Below, one piece after another: positions 53,442 to 62,247 of a stretch of 64,000 nt of DNA. The DNA comes from a bacterium (GTDB lineage Bacteria > Chloroflexota > Dormibacteria > Dormibacterales > Dormibacteraceae). The notes beneath the pieces were generated by a model that saw only the letters and a program-made list of their open reading frames with translations, searched no databases and was not told the DNA's origin. Within the stretch, counting starts at the first letter, position 1; each line of letters starts with the position of its first letter. The stretch is from NCBI GenBank assembly GCA_004299235.1, contig SCQL01000017.1:1-64000 (forward strand). Direction: 5' to 3'. The position numbers and the translations under genes were made by a program.

Positions 53442-54515
53442 ATGGGGCGGCTGTCCAACGGCCCCCCAGGCCCGGTCAATGCCGAAGGATTGACCGCAGC
53501 CGGCTCCGGCCTCAACCTGCTCAGGCATATGGAACGCCTGGACACCAGCGCTCCAGGGCAGGCGCTGGAATTCAGCATCTGGTCAGATCTCATCAAGCAG
53601 TCGCGGGGGGCTTTGCATGTCTTCCTACCTCTTCTCGATCGCGGGCTTGATGCAGTGATTCACCGGCTGACGGATGGGCAATACATCCCCGTCCAGGTCA
53701 AAGGTCGGGGGGAGATGGAAGAAGGGATGGTCGAGATCGTGGTTCGGGGCGACAGCCTCGTCGATGACCGCGCGCTGCTGATCGCCACCCTGCTGGACCC
53801 AATCCCCGGCCAGATGGATCTCGTGGTGGAGGAGGGCGTGTTCCGGGGTTTGGCCGCGCGGGACATGTCGAATGGGCACGAGGTCTTCTCGGCGGCGTTC
53901 AGCATGCACCCGACGGACAGGACCCACTGGCGACCTTACCTCCTGCCGCGCGAGCAGCTGGCCGAACGGATCCTCGGAGTGCCGGTCACGGAAGCCCTGG
54001 GCGCATTGGGCCATCGCCTGGAGCTGCCGCCGGCCGATCGTCACAACGCATGGCTCGGCTTTCTCGGGGAAGCCGAGGTCATCCGGCGCCTGGCCGAGAG
54101 CCCGCGCCTGGACCTGTTTCGTCCGTTTCCCGACCTCGAGATGGTCGAAGTCCTGGCGCGGGACAATGTGACCGGCAACTTCACCGGGCTGCAGGTGAAG
54201 ACAGCCACACAAGCGGCCATTTACGGCGAGGCACACATCCACATTCGAAAGGCCACGCTGAGCCAGGCCGGGTCGACGTGGCTGATAGGGCTCGCGTGGC
54301 TGCAGGAACCGGGCCGGTTCGACGATGAGCTCCTGCTCATCCCTGCCGCGGATCTACCGCGGATCGCGGTTGATGACGGCAATGATCTGGTGATCAACTT
54401 CCATCCATCCAGCCCCGAACGAACGCGCTTGGATGCGTACCGACACCGAGTGGCCGCGATGGCGAACCTGATCGTCCAAACTTGCGCCGCAGCCGGATAT
54501 GATCGCCCGGCCTGA
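53442..54515 (+). CDS. tandem PD-(D/E)XK nuclease-like protein
   Basis: A 357-residue protein that I do not recognise as a named family. It contains two similar halves, each with the restriction-endonuclease-like pattern: E43, D70, QVK 85-87, and E210, E236 (or D231), QVK 251-253; the acidic residue precedes the Q of QVK by 15 residues in both. Each half is followed by a similar beta/alpha segment (LVVEEGVFRGLA; LIGLAWLQEPGRF). This looks like an internal duplication of a PD-(D/E)XK fold; the first copy has the more standard D-QVK set. The start may instead be the ATG at 53529. Its stop directly abuts the stop of the converging MORC-like ATPase gene. Confidence 0.6.
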   Translation: MGRLSNGPPGPVNAEGLTAAGSGLNLLRHMERLDTSAPGQALEFSIWSDLIKQSRGALHVFLPLLDRGLDAVIHRLTDGQYIPVQVKGRGEMEEGMVEIVVRGDSLVDDRALLIATLLDPIPGQMDLVVEEGVFRGLAARDMSNGHEVFSAAFSMHPTDRTHWRPYLLPREQLAERILGVPVTEALGALGHRLELPPADRHNAWLGFLGEAEVIRRLAESPRLDLFRPFPDLEMVEVLARDNVTGNFTGLQVKTATQAAIYGEAHIHIRKATLSQAGSTWLIGLAWLQEPGRFDDELLLIPAADLPRIAVDDGNDLVINFHPSSPERTRLDAYRHRVAAMANLIVQTCAAAGYDRPA

Positions 54516-55982
54516 TCAGCTGATCAGCGGCAACTGGGCTGCTGGCTTGCGTGACCGGGCCTCTCGGCGCCGGGCGCGAAGTTGGAACGCCAGCAAGACC
54601 ACCTCATTGACGCGCCGCTCGTAGTCGCCGACGCTCGCACCCTCAAGGGACTTGAAGACTTCGCGCGCTGCGGTCTCGAGCTGGTACCAGATGTCGCCCC
54701 CGCGCTTCAGGAAAAGCGGATGGCGCGAGTTGATCACGACCGTCGTGACCTCGTGCTCGATGACCGTCTGGCTGCGGATGGAAGGGTCGAGCGGGCGCAC
54801 GACGACTTGCCCGAAGCCACGACGCTTCGGCTCGTTCTCCGCCGGCAACCGGGCCGGCGCTCGAATGCTCTCGGAATTGACGGGTTCGTGTCCGTTCGCT
54901 CGCGTCCCCGCCGCAACCTGGGCGCGGGCGGCCGCCAGGCCCGGGAACACCTCCTCGCGCTCGGCGAGCCTCAGCACCTGGCTGAGGAGGCGGCGGACCT
55001 GCTCAGCGGTCTTGAGAGCAGAGGCGGGAGGCGGTGCCAGCTCATCCTGGGCGAGTCGCTTGGCGATCGGCGCGAGCAGGAGGTGCATTCTTCGCTCCAC
55101 GGCGACCCACTCCGGCCCGTCCCGGGCGAAGTCGCTCTTGTTCATGGTCAGCGGGACGCATGCCAAGTCGATCTCACCCACGAGGCGGGCCATGCCCGAG
55201 ACCTGGACCGCATTGGGATGGCCGAAGAACTCGCCGCTCGAAATGAGCCGGCCAAGCTTGTAGCAGCGCAATCCGGGTACATAGTCGACACCGCGGCCTT
55301 CAGGCTCGGCGATCCCGTACCAACCTCTGAGCGTGGTGCCTGCGGCGTGAACGGCAAAGCGGTGCTCTTCCTGGAAGGTGATCGAAGGCGGTTCAACGCG
55401 GGCGCCGTTGATGGACATCTTCAGCTCGGCGCGAAGGATCAGCGGCCGGTAGGTGTCCCCGAGTCGAGCGCCGAGACGGCGAGGATCCAGACGCCTGTCG
55501 ACGCCGTCGATGCGAATGCGGACATAACCCACCTCCGCCGGCACGCGCTTGGCCACCAACTTCAGCTCGTAGGTCTTGAGCTTGGAGCGGTCGCGGTAAT
55601 CGGGATCGGCGAAGCGCCACGCGTTCGCATCGCCAGGCCGGCTGGCTTCGACGGTGAAGCCGCTGCCGAGGTGGCCGATCGCCGCTTTGCCGCCCTGACC
55701 GTACTGGCCGAGCAGCTTGCGGCCGCGCTTGGGCGATCCGCCCCAGCGCAGGTAGTTGCGCTCGAGCTCGGCCGGCCCCATCCCCTCCCCACCCCGAGTT
55801 TCGATGACGAAGTACGAGGGATGGACCTGAAGTACGACTTCGAGCGGGCTGCCCTTCAGGCGCGAGTCGATGGCGTTGTCGACCAGTTCCATGACCGCGT
55901 CGGCGGAAGAGCGGTAGTTGGCGAAGAGCGAGGCGGTGATAGCAGGGTCGATCCGCTCGCGGACGGTCACACGCTGTGCCAT
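54516..55982 (-). CDS. GHKL (MORC/Hsp90-like) ATPase
   Basis: A 488-residue protein with a Bergerat-fold ATP-binding domain. The N box is ELVDNAIDS (E32, N36), the G1 region RGGEGMGPAEL (63-73), and the lid GQYGQGGKAA (92-101), followed by a transducer-like domain (about 180-300) and a mostly helical C-terminal part. The pattern resembles prokaryotic MORC/MutL-like ATPases, which are linked to restriction and defence loci. The Asp of the DxGxG motif is Arg here. It abuts the nuclease-like gene (0 nt between stops) and lies 36 nt behind the HIRAN-protein gene on the same strand. Confidence 0.75.
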   Translation of the reverse strand: MAQRVTVRERIDPAITASLFANYRSSADAVMELVDNAIDSRLKGSPLEVVLQVHPSYFVIETRGGEGMGPAELERNYLRWGGSPKRGRKLLGQYGQGGKAAIGHLGSGFTVEASRPGDANAWRFADPDYRDRSKLKTYELKLVAKRVPAEVGYVRIRIDGVDRRLDPRRLGARLGDTYRPLILRAELKMSINGARVEPPSITFQEEHRFAVHAAGTTLRGWYGIAEPEGRGVDYVPGLRCYKLGRLISSGEFFGHPNAVQVSGMARLVGEIDLACVPLTMNKSDFARDGPEWVAVERRMHLLLAPIAKRLAQDELAPPPASALKTAEQVRRLLSQVLRLAEREEVFPGLAAARAQVAAGTRANGHEPVNSESIRAPARLPAENEPKRRGFGQVVVRPLDPSIRSQTVIEHEVTTVVINSRHPLFLKRGGDIWYQLETAAREVFKSLEGASVGDYERRVNEVVLLAFQLRARRREARSRKPAAQLPLIS

Positions 55983-56018
55983 GCCAGTTGGAAATCTACC
56001 CGCCTCTTGATCTCCCTG

Positions 56019-57542
56019 TCACGTCGGTCGGCCGACGGAACCATCCCAGGCGGGAGCTTCGGTTAACCGCTTATCCAACCAAAGGTGCAATCCGAAGTTC
56101 GGAGCGTCAGCGGATCCGCCGCAGACCACTCCCGCCACCGTGCATTGACTTCGCGCCGCTCGGTCGAGCTGTGGCGAGAAGGTTGCCGCCACTTCACGAG
56201 CGAGGTAACCAATTTGCCGGCCATAGATCTCAGCTTTGACCGCATTTTGGTCCACCGGATTCTCCGGTTCCCGGACCAGGTCGACCGCAACGGGCTCCCA
56301 GTGTTGTCGCTTAGGGTCGATGGACCACCGAGCCAGAAAGATGTCTTGATGCCGGCTCTCGCCTCGGACGAGGTTGGCGGGGGAGTCCCACCCGCGCCAG
56401 AGTTTCTGCTTGATCCAATCAGGCGACACGTTCGCCGCGGCGAGCAGTGAATCGGGTTCTGCGGCTGCAATGGGAGCCGGAGACGTGGCGGGTGTAACCC
56501 GACCGGGTTCGGCCGGAGCCAGATTGGTCTCCCGGTGGTCCATCGGATACCAATCCGGATACGGCTTGGCCGGCGGGAGACCGTAAGTCCCGGACTCCAT
56601 CGCAGCCTTGGTTGCCATCAAATCGGTGAACGCGGGATTGATGGCGTACAGGCGCTCGAGGTCGCCGATCGCATGCCTCCGATCGCCCGCCAGGTAGCGT
56701 CCAACGGCTCGCAGATAAAGGCACTGTTGAAGAGCTCCATCGAGATTGCGCATCTCGAGCGGCGCGAGGTCGATGAACGCCATGGCCTGGCTGGGCTGGC
56801 CTTTCATGAAGTATGCCATCGCCATCTGGCCGAGCACGGCTGCCTCGTCGCCATCCCCAGAAGAGCTGACGGCACGCATGTGTTCGAGGTGCGGAATGGC
56901 ATCATCCGCGCGGCCCGCGGCCAGGAGGCTGGTCGCGTATCTCCGCTCGGCATCCCAATCGGGTTGAACCTGGAGGATGCCGGAGTAGGCTTCCGCTGAA
57001 TCCTGCCAGCACTGATGGTCATAGAACCAGCTGGCGCACGAGCGCAACGTCTTGAGCCCATGGGGATCCACTTCCAACGCCTGGTTGAGCAGATCGACAG
57101 TCTTGATCGGTTCAGCGGTCTCGGCCCGCTTGATGATCCGTGAAGCTATGAACGCAGGCTGCCGCCTCCGATGCCAAATCCATGCGCCCGCCGCCATCGC
57201 GACGGGGATCATGACCAGGCCGTAGGTGACAACGGTCAGCATCAACAGCACCATGACGCCGATCGCGTACAGGCAGCCCTTGTAACTTGCCGATGTCGCG
57301 GGCGCCGAATAGGTCGAGTGGAGCGGGGCTGGCGGGCGCCGAATCCGGCGACCGCCGCCGGCTGTTTTCGTGTAGTAAATGCCGGTACCGGGTATTCCAA
57401 CCGTGGCTCGCAGACGGCGGCGGCCGCCGATCGTTATGCCCGCCCCCCGTGTGCCGAAGCGGAGGCTGGGACCGGACAGGGATAGGTTCATGGTCACCCC
57501 TGGGACCAACTTCTTACGGCGGAACAAACGGAATCCGCTCAT
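56019..57542 (-). CDS. DUF4236-TPR-HIRAN domain protein
   Basis: A 507-residue protein. Residues 1-55 match the DUF4236 pattern (FRRKKLVPGVTMNLSLSGPS, then VGIPGTGIYYTKT); a membrane helix pair follows at about 88-125; the middle is TPR-like (LLNQALEVDPHG, AEAYSGILQVQPDW, YAINPAFTDLMA); and residues about 390-490 contain a HIRAN domain (VDLVREPENPVDQNAVKAEI, then GRQIGYLAREVA). HIRAN domains recognise DNA ends or damaged DNA in Rad5/HLTF proteins. The start at 57542 is chosen because DUF4236 proteins begin MxFRxRK. It shares a strand and probable transcript with the MORC-like ATPase gene. Confidence 0.75.
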   Translation of the reverse strand: MSGFRLFRRKKLVPGVTMNLSLSGPSLRFGTRGAGITIGGRRRLRATVGIPGTGIYYTKTAGGGRRIRRPPAPLHSTYSAPATSASYKGCLYAIGVMVLLMLTVVTYGLVMIPVAMAAGAWIWHRRRQPAFIASRIIKRAETAEPIKTVDLLNQALEVDPHGLKTLRSCASWFYDHQCWQDSAEAYSGILQVQPDWDAERRYATSLLAAGRADDAIPHLEHMRAVSSSGDGDEAAVLGQMAMAYFMKGQPSQAMAFIDLAPLEMRNLDGALQQCLYLRAVGRYLAGDRRHAIGDLERLYAINPAFTDLMATKAAMESGTYGLPPAKPYPDWYPMDHRETNLAPAEPGRVTPATSPAPIAAAEPDSLLAAANVSPDWIKQKLWRGWDSPANLVRGESRHQDIFLARWSIDPKRQHWEPVAVDLVREPENPVDQNAVKAEIYGRQIGYLAREVAATFSPQLDRAARSQCTVAGVVCGGSADAPNFGLHLWLDKRLTEAPAWDGSVGRPT

Positions 57543-57917
57543 GCCCGAATCGCCTCCACGCCCAAAGGGTGCCGGTGGTTGGCCTCCGCCCACCTGAGGT
57601 GGCGCGGAAACTCCATCGCTGTATTCGTGATTAGTACCTGCCGGAGGATATCAACTGGCACCAGTCGACGGAAGTCGGTTGGCTACGCTTGCGGCCTGCG
57701 ATTGACAAGCCCGCACGGTTAACGCCAGGTGAGACGCTGAGAGGTCCTGCCCACCGAGCGCGTGATTCTCGCCACCCGGCGCGAACCCTCCGTCGAGTGC
57801 AATGCTTTCGCGCCTCCTCGCTGTGCAATCTGAACGGTTGACTGACCCCCGGGAGGCCTCGACAATGGATCAGGAAACCGCGACCGCGGAAATCGCGACC
57901 GGGAAGGAGTGAGGCGA
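57543..57917. promoter_or_regulatory. divergent intergenic region with palindromes
   Basis: A 375-bp gap between the HIRAN-protein gene (minus) and the BNR-propeller gene (plus). It contains a perfect 13-bp palindrome CCACCTGAGGTGG at 57590-57602, 48 bp upstream of the HIRAN-protein start, and a 12-bp palindrome ACTGGCACCAGT at 57654-57665. A TTGACA box near 57702 could serve the plus strand but I find no matching -10. The RBS for the plus gene is GGAAGGAG at 57902-57909. No gene is supported inside. Confidence 0.4.
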
Positions 57918-59033
57918 ATGAGCAGAGTACGGTTGCTGGTCGGCACGCGGAAAGGTGCGTTCGTTCTGACCTCGGACGCCAGCCGGAAACGATGGGAAGT
58001 CGACGGCCCCCACTTCGCCGGCTGGGAGATCTACCACGTCAAAGGCTCACCGGCCAACCCCGAGCGGCTGTACGCATCCCAATCCAGCGGTTGGTTCGGT
58101 CAGGTCCTGCAGCGCTCGAACGATGGTGGCAAGAGCTGGGAGGCCGTCGGCAACCAGTTTTCGTATGACGGCACGCCGGGCAAGCACACCTGGTACGACG
58201 GTTCGCCACATCCCTGGGAGTTCAAGCGCGTTTGGCACCTCGAACCCTCGCTGAGCGACCCGGAAACCGTGTATGCGGGCGTCGAAGACGCCGCCCTGTT
58301 CAAGTCGAGCGACGGCGCTCAGACATGGAGCGAGCTGCCCGGCCTCCGTACACATCAAACAGCACCTGGCTGGGCGCCTGGCGCGGGCGGCCTTTGCCTG
58401 CACACCATCGTCATCGATCCGAGCAACGCGGAGCGGATGTTCATCGCCATCTCGTCCTCAGGGGTCTTCCGGACCGACGACGCCGGCCAGTCATGGCGAC
58501 CCGCGAACCGCGGGTTGCGGTCCAACTACATTCCGGACCCCGATGCTGAGGTCGGCCATTGCGTCCATCGCATCGCCATGCATCCATCACGTCCCAACGT
58601 GCTGTTCATGCAGAAGCACTGGGACGTGATGCGGACCGACGACGCGGGAGAGTCATGGCGCGAGATCAGCGGTGACCTGCCCAGCGACTTCGGCTTTGTG
58701 ATCGACGTGCACGCGAACGAGCCGGACACGATCTACGTCATCCCGATCAAGAGCGATTCCCAGCACTTCGTCCCCGACGGTAAGCTGCGCGTTTACCGCA
58801 GCCGCACCGGTGGCGACGAGTGGCAGGCTCTGACCAACGGTCTTCCGCAGAAGGACTGCTACGTCAACGTGCTGCGGGAGGCGATGGCGGTGGATTCCCT
58901 GGATCCCTGTGGCGTGTACTTCGGCACGAGCGGCGGCCAGGTCTATGCGTCCGCGAATGCGGGTGACACCTGGGCGCCCATCGTCCGCGACCTGCCTGCC
59001 GTGCTCTCCGTCGAAGTCCAGACGCTGGCGTGA
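57918..59033 (+). CDS. BNR-repeat / sialidase-like beta-propeller protein
   Basis: A 371-residue protein with repeated Asp-box/BNR motifs ([56 protein letters not shown]), the fold of exo-sialidases and photosynthesis-type Ycf48 propellers. The catalytic residues of true sialidases are not evident, so a glycan-binding or scaffold role is possible. There is no signal peptide, so it is probably cytoplasmic. It overlaps a MoaD/ThiS-like gene by 4 nt, suggesting a functional pair. Confidence 0.85.
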   Translation: MSRVRLLVGTRKGAFVLTSDASRKRWEVDGPHFAGWEIYHVKGSPANPERLYASQSSGWFGQVLQRSNDGGKSWEAVGNQFSYDGTPGKHTWYDGSPHPWEFKRVWHLEPSLSDPETVYAGVEDAALFKSSDGAQTWSELPGLRTHQTAPGWAPGAGGLCLHTIVIDPSNAERMFIAISSSGVFRTDDAGQSWRPANRGLRSNYIPDPDAEVGHCVHRIAMHPSRPNVLFMQKHWDVMRTDDAGESWREISGDLPSDFGFVIDVHANEPDTIYVIPIKSDSQHFVPDGKLRVYRSRTGGDEWQALTNGLPQKDCYVNVLREAMAVDSLDPCGVYFGTSGGQVYASANAGDTWAPIVRDLPAVLSVEVQTLA

Positions 59034-59326
59034 TACACGTCGTCCTGCCGGCGAATCTTCAAACGCTGGCCGGAGTCGGCCGCGTGGTCGAGTTGGAAGT
59101 CACCCCTCCGGTCACGCAGCGGTCGGTCCTCGACGCGCTGGAAGGCAACCACCCAGCGTTGCGCGGGACGATTCGAGACTCCGCGACGAAGCGGCGCCGG
59201 CCGATGTTGAGGTTCTTCGCGTGCGAGGAGGACTGGTCGGATGCTTCGCCAGACACGCCTCTTCCTGACGCGGTCGTGTCCGGCCAGGAGCCTTTCCTGA
59301 TCATCGGTGCGATCGCCGGCGGCTGA
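59030..59326 (+). CDS. MoaD/ThiS-like ubiquitin-fold protein
   Basis: A 98-residue small protein with the beta-grasp pattern ([48 protein letters not shown]-like end) and a C-terminal Gly-Gly, as needed for activation by an E1-like enzyme and sulfur transfer or conjugation. No MoeB/ThiF gene is in the window. It starts with GTG inside the stop of the propeller gene (GTGA). This pairing is more suggestive of a specialised role than of molybdopterin synthesis. Confidence 0.82.
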   Translation: MIHVVLPANLQTLAGVGRVVELEVTPPVTQRSVLDALEGNHPALRGTIRDSATKRRRPMLRFFACEEDWSDASPDTPLPDAVVSGQEPFLIIGAIAGG

Positions 59327-59397
59327 GCCGGCAGGGCTTTGGTGCTCGTCCGGAAGGCGCGAGAAGAGGACGATCTCCGCTGGCTTCACGTCCACCC

Positions 59398-60159
59398 TCA
59401 TGAGGGTTTCCTGGCCCGGATGTAGGCGCTTCCGATCTTGCCGTCAACGCCGGGCATCGACTCGGTGGCGTGGACCTGAAACTCGACGCCCTCGAATCCC
59501 GCGTCAACCAGCGCCCGCCGATACTCGTCGATCGGAATCGTGCCCGAGAGGCAACCTGCCCATGCGTCAAGGCTCTTCTTGACCGTCGGGTCCAGAGGCT
59601 CCAACTCGACCATGTCGGCGACGGCGAACAGACCACCAGGCCGCAGCATCCGGAAGGCCTCCCGGATCACCGCGCCCTTATCCTCAGCCAGGTTGATCAC
59701 GCAGTTGGAGATCACCACATCGACCCATGCGTCTGGAAGCGGAACGTTCTCGATCGTTCCCTTGAGGAAGGTCGCATTGCTCACGCCGGCCTTCTCTTGG
59801 TTGGCGTTCGCCAGCGCCAGCATCTCATCGGTCATGTCGAGACCGTAGGCGTGGCCGAAGGGACCAACGCGGCGGGCTGAGATCAGGACGTCCAGCCCGG
59901 CGCCTGATCCGAGGTCGAGGACGATCTGTCCCGGTTCAAGTTGGGCCAGCAGGGTCGGATTGCCGCACCCGAGGCTGACCGACTCACTGAGCCCGACGTC
60001 CTTGAGATCGCCAGCCGGGTAAGACCCGCCGCAACCGCAATCCGGCCTATCAGACTGGCAACACCCCCCCACCGGCGCGGCTCCGGGAGTATCGATCACG
60101 GCGATCTGCCTGGCGACGTTGGCGTAGCGCGAGCGGACTGCTTCAGTGATTTCACCCAT
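59398..60159 (-). CDS. arsM: arsenite S-adenosylmethionine methyltransferase ArsM
   Basis: A 253-residue cytoplasmic methyltransferase detoxifying As(III) by methylation to volatile or less toxic species. It has the SAM motif VLDLGSGAGLDVL and the characteristic cysteines: CC and CGC in the N-terminal region (GGCCQSDRPDCGCGG), Cys in ISNCVINLAEDK and Cys in WAGCLSG. The start at 60159 has AGGAG about 7 nt upstream. It is divergent from the ArsR gene, with a palindrome between them. Confidence 0.93.
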   Translation of the reverse strand: MGEITEAVRSRYANVARQIAVIDTPGAAPVGGCCQSDRPDCGCGGSYPAGDLKDVGLSESVSLGCGNPTLLAQLEPGQIVLDLGSGAGLDVLISARRVGPFGHAYGLDMTDEMLALANANQEKAGVSNATFLKGTIENVPLPDAWVDVVISNCVINLAEDKGAVIREAFRMLRPGGLFAVADMVELEPLDPTVKKSLDAWAGCLSGTIPIDEYRRALVDAGFEGVEFQVHATESMPGVDGKIGSAYIRARKPS

Positions 60160-60170
60160 GGCGGCTCCTT

Positions 60171-60190
60171 CCATCGAATAGTGTCGATGG
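60171..60190. promoter_or_regulatory. putative ArsR operator
   Basis: CCATCGA at 60171-60177 and TCGATGG at 60184-60190 form a perfect 7-bp inverted repeat with a 6-bp spacer, and a third CCATCGA lies at 60209-60215. It lies in the 80-bp gap between arsM and arsR, close to the arsM start, so repressor bound there could block both genes until arsenite releases it. Confidence 0.55.
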
Positions 60191-60238
60191 GTCGAATCCT
60201 AGCACGAGCCATCGAAGGCCGTCTATGGGTTGTGTATC

Positions 60239-60592
60239 ATGGCTTCAATGGCTCTCAAGGAGCTTCCAGTCGTCCGGCAGCGGGGTGAGTGCTGCGCCCT
60301 GCCCAATGTCGACATGAGCTGGGCGGAGCAGACCGCGATTCTGATGAAAGCACTCGCCGACCCGACCCGATTGACCATGGTCGCCGCGCTCTTGAAGGCG
60401 AGGGCACCCATCTGCATCTGTGACTTCACCGCCGGCCTCGAGCTCAGCCAACCGACGATCTCCCACCACATGGCGAAGCTGAAGGACGCCGGCATGGTCG
60501 AAGCGAAAAAGGAAGGAATCTGGGTCTACTACCGCCTCCGCCACGACCTGACGCCGAGCACGCGGCGGCTGCTCAGCCAGCTGATCGCGTAA
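60239..60592 (+). CDS. arsR: ArsR/SmtB-family arsenic-responsive repressor
   Basis: A 117-residue winged-helix repressor. The metal-sensing cysteine pair is CICD in APICICDFTAG, matching the ELCVCDL type of ArsR; further cysteines occur in GECCALP near the start. DNA-recognition helix: LSQPTISHHMAKLKDAG. It is divergent from arsM and most likely represses both. Starts at 60239 or 60248 (both ATG) are possible; TTG at 60230 is less likely. Confidence 0.92.
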   Translation: MASMALKELPVVRQRGECCALPNVDMSWAEQTAILMKALADPTRLTMVAALLKARAPICICDFTAGLELSQPTISHHMAKLKDAGMVEAKKEGIWVYYRLRHDLTPSTRRLLSQLIA

Positions 60593-60611
60593 TCCCGGCT
60601 TCTGCCTCTAA

Positions 60612-61418
60612 TTACATGTGGCCGCCCGTAAAGGACTGCGGCATGCCGCCGGAGAGCCATCGCAAAAGCTCCGGAAATACGGCCACAGCGATGCCGAGGG
60701 TCAACACCGAGAGTCCAGCGACCCTGCTGACGCCGACCCCGTGTCGCCAGTTCTTCTCCAGCATGAAGACGACGGCGATGACGGCCATCCAGGCCAGGTT
60801 CATCAACCCGACGATGACCAGGACCGCCATGAGCGCCCAGCAGCATCCCAGACAGTAGAGTCCGTGCGAGACGCCTGCCCGGTAGGCGGCGGGCGAACCG
60901 CCGCCGAAGTCGTGCGTAAGGACGAAGCCGAGCGGTGTACGGCAGCCCTTGAGACAGAAGGTCTTCCAGGGCGTGAATTGATAGAGGCCCGCCAAAACGA
61001 GGGCAGCCCCCGCAGCCAGCCCAAGCCACTTTGGATTGAGGTCCGGCGCCATTGCTTGGAAAAAGAGCAGGCCGGCCAATGGAACGAACCCGATGGCGGT
61101 CCAGACAGATAGGTAGCCGGCGGCAAACACGATGCTCGGGAGGCTTCCCCCGCCGCGCTTGAGCACGACCATTCGGTGGGCGAGGACCATGGGCGCGACG
61201 GTGGGGAACATCATCGCCACCATCATCGTCAGCCACATGGCCATGAAGAGCGGCGCCGATAAGCCGCTCAGCGGCATCCCCGCGGCCTGGCGCCAGGTCA
61301 GGAGCCAGGCGGCGGCAGCGAGGCCGACCAGGATGGCGGCGGTCGTCAGAGTGGCACGCCGCGACAGCAAGGACATGGCCGATCGCGGAGTGTCGGTGGA
61401 TGGCGTCCCAGCGAGCAT
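60612..61418 (-). CDS. DUF2182 predicted metal-binding membrane protein
   Basis: A 268-residue polytopic protein with six or seven helices and the DUF2182 features: MAMWLTMMVAMMFPTVAPM near residue 65, a CLKGC pair near 155 and SHGLYCLGCCWALMAVL with a CxxCC group. These Met/Cys-rich helices suggest metal handling. Members are commonly adjacent to DUF1326 genes, as here. The start at 61418 or the ATG at 61376 are both possible. It converges with arsR with a 19-nt gap. Confidence 0.85.
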   Translation of the reverse strand: MLAGTPSTDTPRSAMSLLSRRATLTTAAILVGLAAAAWLLTWRQAAGMPLSGLSAPLFMAMWLTMMVAMMFPTVAPMVLAHRMVVLKRGGGSLPSIVFAAGYLSVWTAIGFVPLAGLLFFQAMAPDLNPKWLGLAAGAALVLAGLYQFTPWKTFCLKGCRTPLGFVLTHDFGGGSPAAYRAGVSHGLYCLGCCWALMAVLVIVGLMNLAWMAVIAVVFMLEKNWRHGVGVSRVAGLSVLTLGIAVAVFPELLRWLSGGMPQSFTGGHM

Positions 61419-61469
61419 CGCCTCCCCAGCTCGCGCCGACGCGATCCTATGCCTGCCCGCGAGACCCGG

Positions 61470-62087
61470 CTAAGCTCCGCCGCTCCAGTTGAAGGCGGAG
61501 AAGTGCCCGTTATTCTTGCCGCTGACGTCGTCCCAGTTCAAGCCGAACGCATGCAGGTGGCTATGCGTCGACCTCGCCAGAGCCAGTCGACTGTTGGAGG
61601 GATGGCCGACGTTGTCGATGTATATCGGCTCACTCTGGTTGGCGCCAGGCACGCCCTCGTTGGCCTGATCCAGCAGCTCTCCCGCCTTGGCTGAGGTGCT
61701 CATGCCGTTGGTGTGGATCTCGATTGGGCGCTGCTCCACCCCCAACACCTTGCCGATCAGAGGCGCCAGGTTGGCAATCGGACCGCCCTCTGACCCGGTG
61801 GCAATCTTGCTGAGGGCGTCGACCTGCTTGGAGGAAGCGCCGGCATCGACGATCAGCCCGACGGACCAGTTGCCCTCACCCATCACGCTCGGGGTGTAGC
61901 CGGCAATCACGAACGAGCGCCCCTCCAGCTTCACGTCGCCATAATTGCCGCGATCGATCCTGTAAGCCAGAGCGAAGTAGCAGTCGCCATTCGTCGGACG
62001 CGCCCCGAAACCAGAGGTCGGGCAGGGGCAAAGGAAATCGCAGCTGCAGGTCTCCATGTAGTTCCCCTCAATCCGCCATTGCGTCAT
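61470..62087 (-). CDS. DUF1326 domain protein
   Basis: A 205-residue protein beginning MTQWRIEGNYMETCSCDFLC: the CSCDFLCPC cluster is the hallmark of DUF1326. Later parts (EGNWSVGLIVD, GHFSAFNWSG) fit the family. The function is unknown; the cysteine cluster may bind metal. It is followed by the DUF2182 gene 51 nt on, the usual partner, and the two probably form one transcript. I chose 62087, where family similarity begins, over an earlier in-frame codon. Confidence 0.88.
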   Translation of the reverse strand: MTQWRIEGNYMETCSCDFLCPCPTSGFGARPTNGDCYFALAYRIDRGNYGDVKLEGRSFVIAGYTPSVMGEGNWSVGLIVDAGASSKQVDALSKIATGSEGGPIANLAPLIGKVLGVEQRPIEIHTNGMSTSAKAGELLDQANEGVPGANQSEPIYIDNVGHPSNSRLALARSTHSHLHAFGLNWDDVSGKNNGHFSAFNWSGGA

Positions 62088-62247
62088 CCTCGGTTCCCTC
62101 CTGTGTGAGAACAGATCGGATCTCGCGCCGGATCGCCTGGTGGTGGCGCCGGTGCGCCTCGCGGCCGCGCACACACCCAGTGCGAACGCTGGACACTAAT
62201 TTAGACCTCCAGCCACGTTTTGAGGGCGGGTCGGTGAAGCTCGCGGA

